DNA from: Ignavibacteriales bacterium
Lineage (GTDB): Bacteria; Bacteroidota; Ignavibacteria; Ignavibacteriales; Ignavibacteriaceae
Assembly (NCBI GenBank): GCA_020061995.1
Contig: JAGUXE010000224.1
Span: forward strand, 1 to 15,979
Direction: 5' to 3'
DNA: 15,979 nucleotides
Numbering within the stretch: the first letter of the stretch is position 1; each line of letters opens with the position of its first letter. The notes beneath the pieces are model-generated. The model was not told the DNA's origin. It did not search any database and was given only the letters and a program-made list of their open reading frames with translations. Positions 7,651 through 15,811 of the stretch are shown in pieces. Made by a program: the position numbers and the translations under genes.

Positions 7651-8091
7651 TTATTTATAAACAGTTAATGTATCCCTAAAATTTGTAAAACTGATCTTAT
7701 CCAAAGTATCGGCTTCAGCGGCGGTTATAGTAGTAATTCGTTCCATTCTCGCCCAGATTCTTGTTAGGACTGTTCCACATTCTCCCATTGTAACAAGCAA
7801 AATTTCTCTATTAAGATTTTGGCGTTCAATGTTATAACCCGTCCCAAGCACTGCCCAGCTTGTAGTCTCAATCAAAAGAGTATTAGAGTTTTTAATCGTC
7901 CCTTTAAACGAAATGAAAGAGGAATCAGTATCATTCCCTTTTTCGACATAAAATTCCTTGAAAGAAATTTTAGCTTCTTCGGTTGTCGTTACTTTTTCTT
8001 CACAACCAATGTTAATGATAGCCAGAATTACCGCTGTCAAAAAGAAAAAGCTTTTATTAAAGAAACTGAATTTTACAATTGACTTTACCAT
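7651..8091 (-). CDS. Putative lipoprotein of unknown function
   Basis: A 146-residue protein. Its N-terminus is basic, followed by a hydrophobic stretch (residues about 14-28) ending in IINIGC, with Cys30 as the probable lipidated residue; it is followed by Glu-Glu-Lys rather than Asp. The mature part (SFKEFYVEKGND, SFISFKGTIKNS, DTLDKISFTNFRDTLTVY) looks beta-rich and matches no family I recognise. GAGGA at 8096-8100, four bases before the ATG, supports the start. It lies between the PorV-like gene (114-base gap) and the DUF4476 gene (71-base gap) on the same strand, so it may belong to the same envelope unit. Membership in an operon is inferred only from strand and spacing. Confidence 0.72.
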   Translation of the reverse strand: MVKSIVKFSFFNKSFFFLTAVILAIINIGCEEKVTTTEEAKISFKEFYVEKGNDTDSSFISFKGTIKNSNTLLIETTSWAVLGTGYNIERQNLNREILLVTMGECGTVLTRIWARMERITTITAAEADTLDKISFTNFRDTLTVYK

Positions 8092-8205
8092 TTAATCCTC
8101 AACACAAAATGTGAAATTATCACTTCTCTATCTATCAATAAAAACACTTTTTAGCAAATCAGCAATATTAATTAGAGTTGTTGTTTTACGCACCAGCTTT
8201 TGTAT

Positions 8206-9455
8206 TTAGAAAAAAAATCCTTTATAACTAAGTACAATCCCATTCATTCTGGTTTCTAACACTGATTCCTTAAAAATAATTGTTTCATAATATTCACACA
8301 CAAAATGCTTTGTGAAATAATTGAGACCGGGAACATCAAATGCACTATTTAATAATTTGAATAACCCTTCCGAAGAAATCCCGATTCCTGAAGATTTACG
8401 ATGACCATAACTACGCCCATTAAAACGACCTGAAACGAGTGTCAGAGTTTCGAATAACCGCAGAATATGACCTTTATGTACAATAACATAGTCATCTCCT
8501 TTCAACTCTATTAAATGCTTGACGGGTTTTATATCCCCAAATGGATTTTGATATTCAAATTTACCCGTTGTATCTCTATTGATAAGAATGTCATCTGATT
8601 CTGCTGTAAATGAATAATCAATAAAACTGAACTTCTCTACTTTAGTATTAGAAATTTCCAATGAAAAATTAAACGAGTAACCAAGTCTTGCCATTCTTGG
8701 AAGCGGGTCAGCTTGTGCCGGGTCTATATATACTACTTCCTTCCCGAGGTTCGATAAAGAGTAACCGAGTGTGAAATCGAAATTAGGTTTAAGACTCGAA
8801 TTTGTATTTAAATTAATCTTGTAATCATTAAAAACAAGCTTTGTAATCGGAGTCGTTACCATCAATCCCAAATCAAATACTGTCCCCGTAGCAATAGATT
8901 CTTTAAAACTATTGTCTACGAAATAATCTGAAAGTTTGGATTTATACATTTTAAAGGAGATTCCTAAATTGAAGCGAAGTAAATAATCATAACTCGCTCC
9001 GAAACTAATAGATTTGAACTGTTCGTAAACGTTATATTCTCCTAAAGGATCAGGGCTATCAGGTCCAGTCCTAATGAATTTCCCATAATCAAACTTATTT
9101 TCAAGATACCCTAACCCTATTGTTAAAGGTAATTCGTTAGCTTCAGTTTTTAAATTATAACCGACAGAAACTCCCTCTGTTTGAAAAGTTAAATTCGGCC
9201 AAAATTTCCAAACCATTTTGATTTCTCCGGCATGAAGAAAATCGAGATGTTATTTTCCTGGGAAGAGTTTCCAAGTTGTGCCGGATTGTAATAAAACCCG
9301 AAAGGATGATTTGACGAAATTGCAGTTCCTACTGAACCTGCGCCAAATAAAAGAGGTGATTGTTGTAAAGTTAAAAACGGAACTCCGGCTTCACCTTGAG
9401 CTTTTAATGGTTGAATTAATAAAGCTAAAAAGATTAGAATAAGTGTTGTTCTCAT
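8206..9455 (-). CDS. PorV/UPF0164-like outer-membrane barrel protein, interrupted by a -1 frame break
   Basis: Two frames join into one protein of about 416 residues. The first (9455 to 9189, 88 codons) has a signal peptide (MRTTLILIFLALLIQPLKAQ), then GVPFLTLQQSPLLFGAGSVG and FGFYYNPAQLG, the N-terminal pattern of PorV/UPF0164 and FadL-like barrels. It stops at TAA 9189-9191. The second (to 8206) continues in the -1 frame as WPNLTFQTEGVSVGYN and then alternating beta-barrel strands to an aromatic C-terminus. Reading -1 at A AAT TTT (9207-9201) gives a smooth KWFGNFWPNLTF. The same protein results if one T is missing from the run, so sequencing error, a real mutation and programmed frameshifting are all possible. 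PorV-type proteins serve T9SS substrate export. The gene lies 66 bases after a T9SS-sorted vWFA gene. Confidence 0.8.
9201..9207 (-). other. Candidate -1 slippery heptamer (A AAT TTT)
   Basis: Read on the minus strand, the in-frame codons GGA AAT TTT GGC contain A AAT TTT, which fits the X XXY YYZ rule with AAA and TTT after a one-base backward slip. It lies four codons before the zero-frame stop at 9189-9191, and slipping here joins the two halves of the PorV-like protein exactly. A GGAG at 9225-9228 lies 17 bases upstream, further than the spacing known for stimulatory Shine-Dalgarno elements. It is better placed to serve an internal ATG at 9216. No strong downstream hairpin is obvious. Function is unproven. 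Confidence 0.4.
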
Positions 9456-9521
9456 GTTATTATTTTATTCCTCAAATTTAGTTTCAATTAAATATTTATT
9501 TGGCTCAGACATTCCCGATCA

Positions 9522-11594
9522 TTACTTCATCAAATTCATCTTCCCGACGAGAACGGTGTTATTCAACTCTATACCATAGAAATAAATACCACTTGATAAC
9601 GAAAGTCCACCCATACCAAGTCCATCCCAAACGATGTTGTAAATCCCGCTGCCATGAACCTGAATATGTAATACACGGACAATCTGACCAAGTATATTAT
9701 ATATTCGTATTTCAAGAAACCCTGTATATTCAGTATTCAAACGTATCTGGATTGTTGTAGATGGATTAAATGGATTCGGATAGTTGCCTAATAATTCAAA
9801 CGCAACAAGAGTTGAACTTTCTTCGGTTGCTCCATCCTCGGCATTTGTTCCACCGGTGAAACTTGTAAATTGACTGATAACTCCATAAGCACGACTAATC
9901 TCAATAATCTGATTTTTAATGGCAATAGCATCCGGTGAATTTGGATTCAGTGCGTAATAACGGACCATCAATGATTCAATCTTCTGCTTCGCCCAAATCT
10001 TCGGTAGGAATTGATAACTTGGAACTGTGGAATCACTCAAATTAACATCGTATGAATAACTTACCGGATTCCCAAATGTTGTACCACTTAAAGTTATTTG
10101 AACCGGCGCCGCCTCCTGGTATCTACCTGCTATAATCATCTGTTTCCCTTTGTAAAGGTTCGGCAGGGAATCGGGAAAAATCTGACTTACTATTGGTGGA
10201 TTAAAACTGATTTGGCTGTTGAGTAAAACCGGATTTCTGATGGTTAAGTAAAAGCTTGTTATACGTGAATAGAGTTCGTCATTTCCAAGAAACTCCGCAA
10301 AGCCTTTATTATTTGCAGATATGAGAGTCAGTAATTGTTGGTTCACATCTGCCCCTATTCCAAAACTAAAAAGTGAAATATTGGTTTCGGTTGCGAGTAT
10401 AAGTGAATTAACATGTTGAACAAGGGGTTCAGTATTTGTTACCCCAACTGTCGGATGACCATCAGTAAGGAAGATAATGATATTCGCGGTACTGTCATTT
10501 GCCGTTGCGAATTGAGGAACCGCTGTTGAAAATGCCCCTGAAATGTTTGTCATACCTCGAGCTGTCAGCGTAGTAATATATGCCAATGCTGAATCCCTCG
10601 CTTGTGTTGTGTAGGGAACATGCGTTGGACGAAATGAAGTAATTATGTCATCGAAATCTATAAGGTTAAAGCGATCTCCCGGATTGAGATTGTTAACTAT
10701 AAAAGAAGCTGCGTCTCTTGCCTGCACGATTTTCGTTCCGTACATGCTGCCTGAGCGATCTATAATTAAGGTAAAGACTTTTGAAATTGTTGCCGTTGTA
10801 GCACCTGGATCAGGCTCTGCAATGAAAGTAAGAAATCCTCTTCCAAATACATCGGGGACAAGGCTATCAGGCTGTAGTGTGCTATACGCAAACAATCCAA
10901 GTTGATTTGCATTCAATGTATATTGAATAGAATAATTTTGATTTCCCTGAAGTTCATATAATCTTATTACTACTGACGCACTATTCCCATTATTGGTTAT
11001 TTGCTCAACTGCATGACTACTGAGTACGCGTATGCTGTCGATAAGTCTAGGGGATGTTAATTCAAATTCGAGTCTCTGTAATCCTATCACGTTGGATTGG
11101 ATTAAGTGATAATCACTTGGATAGACATAGCTTACATTTCCGAATGCATAAGGTAACAGTTCAACATAAGTCAGTTCAACAGCAAGTGTTGATTCACCTA
11201 CAATTTGTTGAGGAATGTTGAAGTAAAGTGGGGTGCGACCAAGATAAGTTACAAGATTCGGATGGGGCGTTCCTCCACCGGGTAGAGTTGTGTCCTGAGC
11301 AGTTCCAGCAACAGATGCCGTATACCACTCTCCATTCACTTTCCATCGCAACTGAGTTGCACTCGCCTGCTCGGGGAGTGGAAATCCATATTTTACTGTA
11401 GCCGGGGAATAAATATTTGTAAAGTATTGAGTTGTTGTTGTCACTGATATTTGGCTCTCAACTGAGACTTTTACGATTGTGGAGTCCAACCTTAAGTAAA
11501 CGGCATTTTGCGCATTAATAATCGCAACTCCATTTGCATAAATCGAAGACGAGATCATGACAAAGAAAAAAACGAGATAGGACATCATTTTCAT
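9522..11594 (-). CDS. Secreted VIT-vWFA domain protein with T9SS C-terminal sorting domain
   Basis: A 690-residue exported protein. Residues 1-20 are a signal peptide (MKMMSYLVFFFVMISSSIYA). Residues about 25-150 form a VIT domain (vault/inter-alpha-trypsin type; YGFPLPEQASATQL). Residues about 273-450 form a von Willebrand A domain with an intact metal-ion adhesion site: DRSGS at 279-283, Thr349 in GMTNISG, and Asp378 in FLTDGHP. The stretch AYGVISQFTSF, near residues 568-580, is the usual end of VIT-vWFA proteins. Residues 601-690 (LLGNYPNPFNPSTTI to SSGIYFYGIEL) are a type-A T9SS sorting domain. It is probably a surface adhesin or scaffold. The ATG at 11594 is chosen because GGAGG lies five bases upstream and the signal peptide starts there; an in-frame ATG at 11645 would bury it. 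Confidence 0.93.
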   Translation of the reverse strand: MKMMSYLVFFFVMISSSIYANGVAIINAQNAVYLRLDSTIVKVSVESQISVTTTTQYFTNIYSPATVKYGFPLPEQASATQLRWKVNGEWYTASVAGTAQDTTLPGGGTPHPNLVTYLGRTPLYFNIPQQIVGESTLAVELTYVELLPYAFGNVSYVYPSDYHLIQSNVIGLQRLEFELTSPRLIDSIRVLSSHAVEQITNNGNSASVVIRLYELQGNQNYSIQYTLNANQLGLFAYSTLQPDSLVPDVFGRGFLTFIAEPDPGATTATISKVFTLIIDRSGSMYGTKIVQARDAASFIVNNLNPGDRFNLIDFDDIITSFRPTHVPYTTQARDSALAYITTLTARGMTNISGAFSTAVPQFATANDSTANIIIFLTDGHPTVGVTNTEPLVQHVNSLILATETNISLFSFGIGADVNQQLLTLISANNKGFAEFLGNDELYSRITSFYLTIRNPVLLNSQISFNPPIVSQIFPDSLPNLYKGKQMIIAGRYQEAAPVQITLSGTTFGNPVSYSYDVNLSDSTVPSYQFLPKIWAKQKIESLMVRYYALNPNSPDAIAIKNQIIEISRAYGVISQFTSFTGGTNAEDGATEESSTLVAFELLGNYPNPFNPSTTIQIRLNTEYTGFLEIRIYNILGQIVRVLHIQVHGSGIYNIVWDGLGMGGLSLSSGIYFYGIELNNTVLVGKMNLMK

Positions 11595-11599
11595 AACAA

Positions 11600-11604
11600 C
11601 CTCC
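11600..11604 (-). promoter_or_regulatory. Ribosome binding site fixing the VIT-vWFA start
   Basis: GGAGG on the minus strand, five bases before the ATG at 11594. It is one of the strongest Shine-Dalgarno sequences in the window. It decides in favour of the shorter start, which also puts the signal peptide at the N-terminus. Confidence 0.85.
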
Positions 11605-11645
11605 GGGGGTTTTATTTTATCGACATTGATCGATCTGATTTTCAT

Positions 11646-12006
11646 TGAAAGAAACTTTGTTAAGGAGATTTCTGGTGAATCTGAATTCTCTATTAATATT
11701 TAATATCGATTCATAATAATTTCCCTAAACAATGAATTAAACTTAATTACTATAAATTTATAATTCAAATAATAATTTTTAGTTGATTTATTCAAATTCA
11801 AGCTAAAATTAAAGAAATAGCAATAAGAATCATGCCTGTATCAGTTAATAACTAACAATTGTTTTCCTTCTAACCGAGATTAAATACGACTTATTTCCTT
11901 GTTAAAAATCAGTCAGAATAGTCGAACATCCAACCGATTTGAATTTGTTAAACTCGACATAAAAATTTTTTTTTTGCTTACACTTGACGAGGTTAACGTT
12001 TTGTAG
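11646..12006. other. AT-rich intergenic region, possible receptor remnant at its right end
   Basis: No convincing gene lies between the divergent VIT-vWFA gene and the receptor fragment. The sequence is very AT-rich and stop-dense up to about 11883. From 11884 to 12003 there is an open plus-strand frame, in phase with the receptor. It ends in VKLDIK...LTLDEVNVL and then TAG at 12004-12006. TLDEVNV resembles the junction of a carboxypeptidase-like domain with a TonB box, so this may be the worn-down N-terminal part of the receptor. The evidence is thin, because an A/T homopolymer run (11961-11975) sits inside it. Promoters for the minus-strand gene should also lie here but could not be placed. 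Confidence 0.4.
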
Positions 12007-13830
12007 ATTGATATTGTAACAACCCCCGGAAGAGCAGCGGATATTTATCAAGCATTAAAAACTTTACCCGGACTTACACAAGTTTCTGAAAGTGCGGAAC
12101 TTTATGTGCGTGGCGGAGATCCCTTAGAAACTATAAACTTAATTGATGGGGCAAATTTATATCATCCATTCACTTTTGAATCGGCTTACGGGGGACTTTT
12201 TTCTAATCTTAATCAGAGTGTTGTTAAAGGAATGTACTTCTCAAGTGGAGGATTTTCAACTAAATACGGAAACGCTCTTTCCGGCGTACTTGATATTGAA
12301 ACGAAAAACCATTCTGACAAAACTAAACACCAAATCGGTATTTCTATGGCAAATATTTCGTTGACAACCGAATCACCTCTATTAAAAGATAAATTGAGCT
12401 TCTATCTTGATGCCAGACAGAGTTTTACAAAACCAATTTTCTGGCTAAACGGAGGGAGTGATAGAATGGTTGTTGCCCCTGTCTCCGGAAACGTGACCGG
12501 TGGTCTGACATTTTCGTATTCAAATACCGGTCGGTTTAAAATTTTCGGGATTGCAGCAAAAGATGAACAAGGTGTAAAAGTTGATCGTGCAGAGTATAAT
12601 GGCGTCTTTAACGGAAATTCTGAAAATTATTTTTTTAATCTTACTCATTCAAATCTCTTGTCGAATTCTTTAATGATGAAGAATAGTCTTGCCTATAATA
12701 CGTTTACAAATCATTGGCTCTTTGGCTCATTAAATATGGAAAACAATGAAAAAGTCTATTCAACTCGTCACGATTTTGAACTTACATTATCTTCATCTTA
12801 CGGTTTGCACACCGGATTTGATGGAGAATTCCGAAAAACTCATTTTTTAGGAACAGTTCCTTTAGAAGATTATGATATTAGACCGGAGGGAAGAATACAA
12901 GTTATCAATGCAGGTTTTAAAGGAAGTCGAATCGGAATTTATAGTGAACTAATTTCAAGTTCAATTTTTGGGATAAGCAATTCCTCATTTACCGGAGGTG
13001 TTAGGTATGATGTTATTCCTCAATTAAAAGTTGATTGGATTGACCCGCGTGCTGCCATTTCTTACAGAATAAATGAATCATCTTCCATAAGGTTTGGCTG
13101 GGGAATTTTTCATCAACTCCCTGATCCAAAATTATTTAGAATTGATGATGGGAATCCCGAGTTAAAAGCAATGAAAGCCGAACATTATATTTTATAGTAC
13201 GACAAAAACTTTTCTGATGTTAATTCCTTCAGATTTGAAATTTATCATAAGATGTATTCAGATTTACCAAAAGAAAATAGTCTGCTAAATTATGATAACA
13301 GCGGTTCGGGTTTTGCAAATGGGATAGATATTATTCTTAAAACAAAAATTGCTGGTATTGATGGATGGATTTCTTATGGATATATCGATACAAAACGGGA
13401 TTGGATGGATTTCGATAAAGATGTAAGAAGTTCTTTTGATATTACGCATAATATAACTCTTGTAGCAAAATATAATATTGCGGAAAATTGGCAGCTCGGC
13501 ATAAATGCTAAATATGCAACGGGAAGACCATTCACACCAATTTATGGTTCGCCTTTTAATCCAACCAATAATTTATTTGAACCAATCTATGGTTTAACAA
13601 ATTCATCACGTTACCCTGATTATAAACGTCTCGATATTCGCTTAACTTATTTTGATCAGTTTTTCGATTATCCGGTTGTAGCTTATGTAGAAGGGTTAAA
13701 TATTCTTAACATAAATAATATTTTCGGTTATACTTATACTCCGGATTATGCAGAACGGCAGGATATAAAAAGTTATTTCGGTAGGAGAATGGTAGTAATC
13801 GGAGCGATGATAAATATTGGAGGGATGTAA
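12007..13830 (+). pseudogene. TonB-dependent outer-membrane receptor, N-terminally truncated with internal amber stop
   Basis: The frame opens just after a TAG (12004-12006) in the middle of a plug domain: IVTTPGRAADIYQALKTLPG, then LYVRGGDPLETINLIDGANL and GGFSTKYGNALSGVLDIET. These are typical of TonB-dependent receptors of the Bacteroidota/Ignavibacteria type that carry an N-terminal carboxypeptidase-like domain. Signal peptide, that domain and a clear TonB box are absent. The barrel reads on to EHYIL, hits TAG at 13195-13197, then continues in the same frame (YDKNFSDVNSFRFEIYHK) to 13830, ending in VIGAMINIGGM as barrels do. Apart from the two TAG codons and the missing start, the frame is intact over 600 codons. 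The best reading is a recently inactivated gene. A GTG at 12106 could only initiate a protein with no export signal. Confidence 0.87.
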
Positions 13831-14062
13831 ATGAAAACAGAGTAAAGTTCTACCTGTAAAGAAGAATACCGTTGATGCAGATGATACAAATGAAATTCAA
13901 TGACCTAAAAACGGTGAAATCTAACCGCTACAATTCTATTATCTGGGATACGTCTTCGATACCGTGATTTTCCATGCTTGATAAACCCGATTTAACAGAG
14001 TTTCAATCAAAAAATGAAGGAACTATTACATAGTGCTAATTGTTAATCTATTACAACAAGAT

Positions 14063-14066
14063 AGGA
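14063..14066 (+). promoter_or_regulatory. Ribosome binding site of the lactate dehydrogenase gene
   Basis: AGGA six bases before the ATG at 14073. It supports that start over an in-frame upstream start codon near 14040, which would add 11 residues before the conserved MKVGIIGSGMVG. Confidence 0.7.
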
Positions 14067-14072
14067 TATAAT

Positions 14073-15017
14073 ATGAAAGTTGGAATAATCGGAAGCGGAA
14101 TGGTCGGGGCAACTTCAGCCTATGCAATTATGATGCGTAAAGCCGCAAGCGATATTGTATTGATTGATGCAAATCATAAAAGGGCTGTAGCAGAAGCTGA
14201 GGATATTCAGCATGCCGTTCCGTTTGTACACGCCACAGATGTTTATGCAGGAAGTTATGACGACTTAGCTGATGCGAAAATTGTTGTAATCGCTGCGGGG
14301 GCTAGCCAAAAGCCCGGAGAAACGCGACTTATGCTGATGGAACGAAATGCTTCAATTCTTACACAGATAATTTCTAATGTGGCAAAAGTTAATTCAAACC
14401 CATTATTTCTTATTGCTACAAATCCGGTTGATATTATTACACACATCAGCGTAAATATTGCTAAAGAGTTTGGGATTTCTTCAACAAGAATTATTGGAAG
14501 CGGCACCACATTAGACACTGCAAGATTTAGAACTTTACTCGGAAATCATGTCGGCGTTGATCCTCAAAATATTCATGCATATGTAATTGGCGAACATGGT
14601 GACTCTGAAGTTTTAAATTGGTCCAACATAGATATCGGCGGGGTATCATTTGAAGATTATACTGAATTCAGAAAAATTTCTTTTAATGAGGAGATTAAAC
14701 ACAGAATTGATGCCGGTGTGCGAAATGCTGCTTACAAAATCATTGAAGGAAAAGGATCTACTTATTATGGCATTGGGGCTGCAATTGCAAAACTGGTTGA
14801 TGTTATAAATAGAGATAACCGCGCTGTTCTTACTGTGAGCACACTAAAAGATGAAGTTGAAGGAATAAAGAATGTTACACTTTCGCTTCCGCACTTAATT
14901 GGGGGTGATGGCGACCTGGGCGTTCTCCCAATCCGCCTGAGCGTTAAAGAAAAAATGCTTCTTAAGAAAAGCGCCGAGATAATCAAAGAGAAGATCGATG
15001 AATACGAAAATAAATGA
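14073..15017 (+). CDS. ldh: L-lactate dehydrogenase
   Basis: A cytoplasmic NAD-dependent enzyme that interconverts pyruvate and L-lactate, typically regenerating NAD+ during fermentation. Its 314 residues are the normal family length. The nucleotide-binding loop is GSGMVGATSAYA (7-18), with Asp32 as the NAD-selective acid. The active-site loop reads GASQKPGETR: Gln79 is the lactate-dehydrogenase specificity residue, where malate dehydrogenases carry Arg, and Arg85 stabilises the transition state. SGTTLDTARFR supplies Asp148 and Arg151, and IGEHGDSE supplies the catalytic His175. The gene stands alone, with about 240 bases on its left that hold no recognisable gene. Together with gpmA it points to active sugar fermentation. 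Malate dehydrogenase is the only real alternative, and Gln79 argues against it. Confidence 0.95.
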   Translation: MKVGIIGSGMVGATSAYAIMMRKAASDIVLIDANHKRAVAEAEDIQHAVPFVHATDVYAGSYDDLADAKIVVIAAGASQKPGETRLMLMERNASILTQIISNVAKVNSNPLFLIATNPVDIITHISVNIAKEFGISSTRIIGSGTTLDTARFRTLLGNHVGVDPQNIHAYVIGEHGDSEVLNWSNIDIGGVSFEDYTEFRKISFNEEIKHRIDAGVRNAAYKIIEGKGSTYYGIGAAIAKLVDVINRDNRAVLTVSTLKDEVEGIKNVTLSLPHLIGGDGDLGVLPIRLSVKEKMLLKKSAEIIKEKIDEYENK

Positions 15018-15086
15018 TTAATATCGTTCTCCTTCCCCTTAGTACTTCCTATTTGATTGAATAGCGGAGAATATGATAAAAAATTT

Positions 15087-15091
15087 AAGGA
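15087..15091 (+). promoter_or_regulatory. Ribosome binding site of the flavodoxin-fold gene
   Basis: AAGGA four bases before the ATG at 15096. It favours this start over a TTG at 15057 in the same frame, which lacks a ribosome binding site and would add 13 polar residues before the first beta strand. Confidence 0.65.
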
Positions 15092-15095
15092 TTTC

Positions 15096-15665
15096 ATGAA
15101 TAACCTAATAATAATTGCTCATCCGGATAAACAAAGTTTTTGTTACAACGGTATATTCAAAACAATTTTCAATACCTTAACTGATCATAAAGAAAATGTT
15201 GATGTTATAGATTTATATGAAGAAAAATTTAATGTATTCGGTGATGAAGATAAGACTAATCTATACAAAGGTTTAATTACCAAATCAAATCGTATTTATA
15301 TAATCTCACCGGTTTGGTGGTTTAGGTGTACTCCTTTGTTGGAATCTTTTTTTGACCAAGTATTAAGTCCCGGATTTGCTTATAAGTTTATTCCGGTTAC
15401 AAAGTCTCTTGGAATTCCCAAACCATTTTTAAAAGACAAAAAAGTAAGAACTTATCTCACACACGGAGCACCGGCGTTGCCTGTTCTTACACTTTATGTA
15501 AATTCTGTAAAACTGAGACTCGTAATGGGTGTTTATTCTTTTGTATTTGGCTGGTTCAAAACTAAAACGCGGCAATTCTGGTCTGTTCCTTTCGTTTCAG
15601 ATAGTAAAAGAAAAATCTATCTCAAAAAGGTTATTAAAGATGTTGAGAAAGATATTAGGGGTTGA
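15096..15665 (+). CDS. NAD(P)H dehydrogenase (quinone)-like flavodoxin-fold protein
   Basis: A 189-residue protein of the NQO1/KefF/MdaB-type flavodoxin-like fold. The first strand and phosphate-binding loop read NLIIIAHPDKQSFCYNG (3-19), the typical AHP-x3-SF FMN/FAD site. The second signature is IYIISPVWWFRCTPLLESFFDQVLSPGFAY (67-96), where PVWW packs on the flavin and the FxDQVL helix follows; PFLKDKKVRTYLTHGAP gives the third strand and loop. Such enzymes use NAD(P)H to reduce quinones or other acceptors by two electrons, often as a defence against electrophiles. The protein is cytoplasmic and soluble. The region after residue 135 is divergent, so the exact substrate is open. It lies 78 bases after the lactate dehydrogenase gene and may be co-transcribed with it. 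Confidence 0.85.
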   Translation: MNNLIIIAHPDKQSFCYNGIFKTIFNTLTDHKENVDVIDLYEEKFNVFGDEDKTNLYKGLITKSNRIYIISPVWWFRCTPLLESFFDQVLSPGFAYKFIPVTKSLGIPKPFLKDKKVRTYLTHGAPALPVLTLYVNSVKLRLVMGVYSFVFGWFKTKTRQFWSVPFVSDSKRKIYLKKVIKDVEKDIRG

Positions 15666-15811
15666 AAATATTTCTTATCATATCATTTTTTTGTGGTTAT
15701 TAGACTTGTGGAGAATGTGACTTTCTAGAAAAGTATTTTTAGTTAGAGGACTTCCCCGAACAATTAATTATTATTCTCAACATTATCTTTTACTCTAAAT
15801 TCGGAAGATAA

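Noticed and set aside
10645..10905. 86-codon plus-strand frame inside the VIT-vWFA gene
   Set aside because: It is a shadow of the vWFA coding sequence on the opposite strand.
13878..13895. GATGATACAAATGAAAT occurs both here and near 3540 at the end of the TPM gene
   Set aside because: The match stops abruptly on both sides and lies in A/T-rich, purine-rich sequence. It is slightly unexpected but not enough to call a repeat.
13974..14033. 19-codon plus-strand frame between the receptor and lactate dehydrogenase
   Set aside because: Too short, without ribosome binding site or similarity; expected by chance in this spacer.
14765..15097. 110-codon minus-strand frame opposite the end of lactate dehydrogenase
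   Set aside because: It mirrors conserved ldh codons and has low-complexity Ser/Thr-rich content; no independent support.
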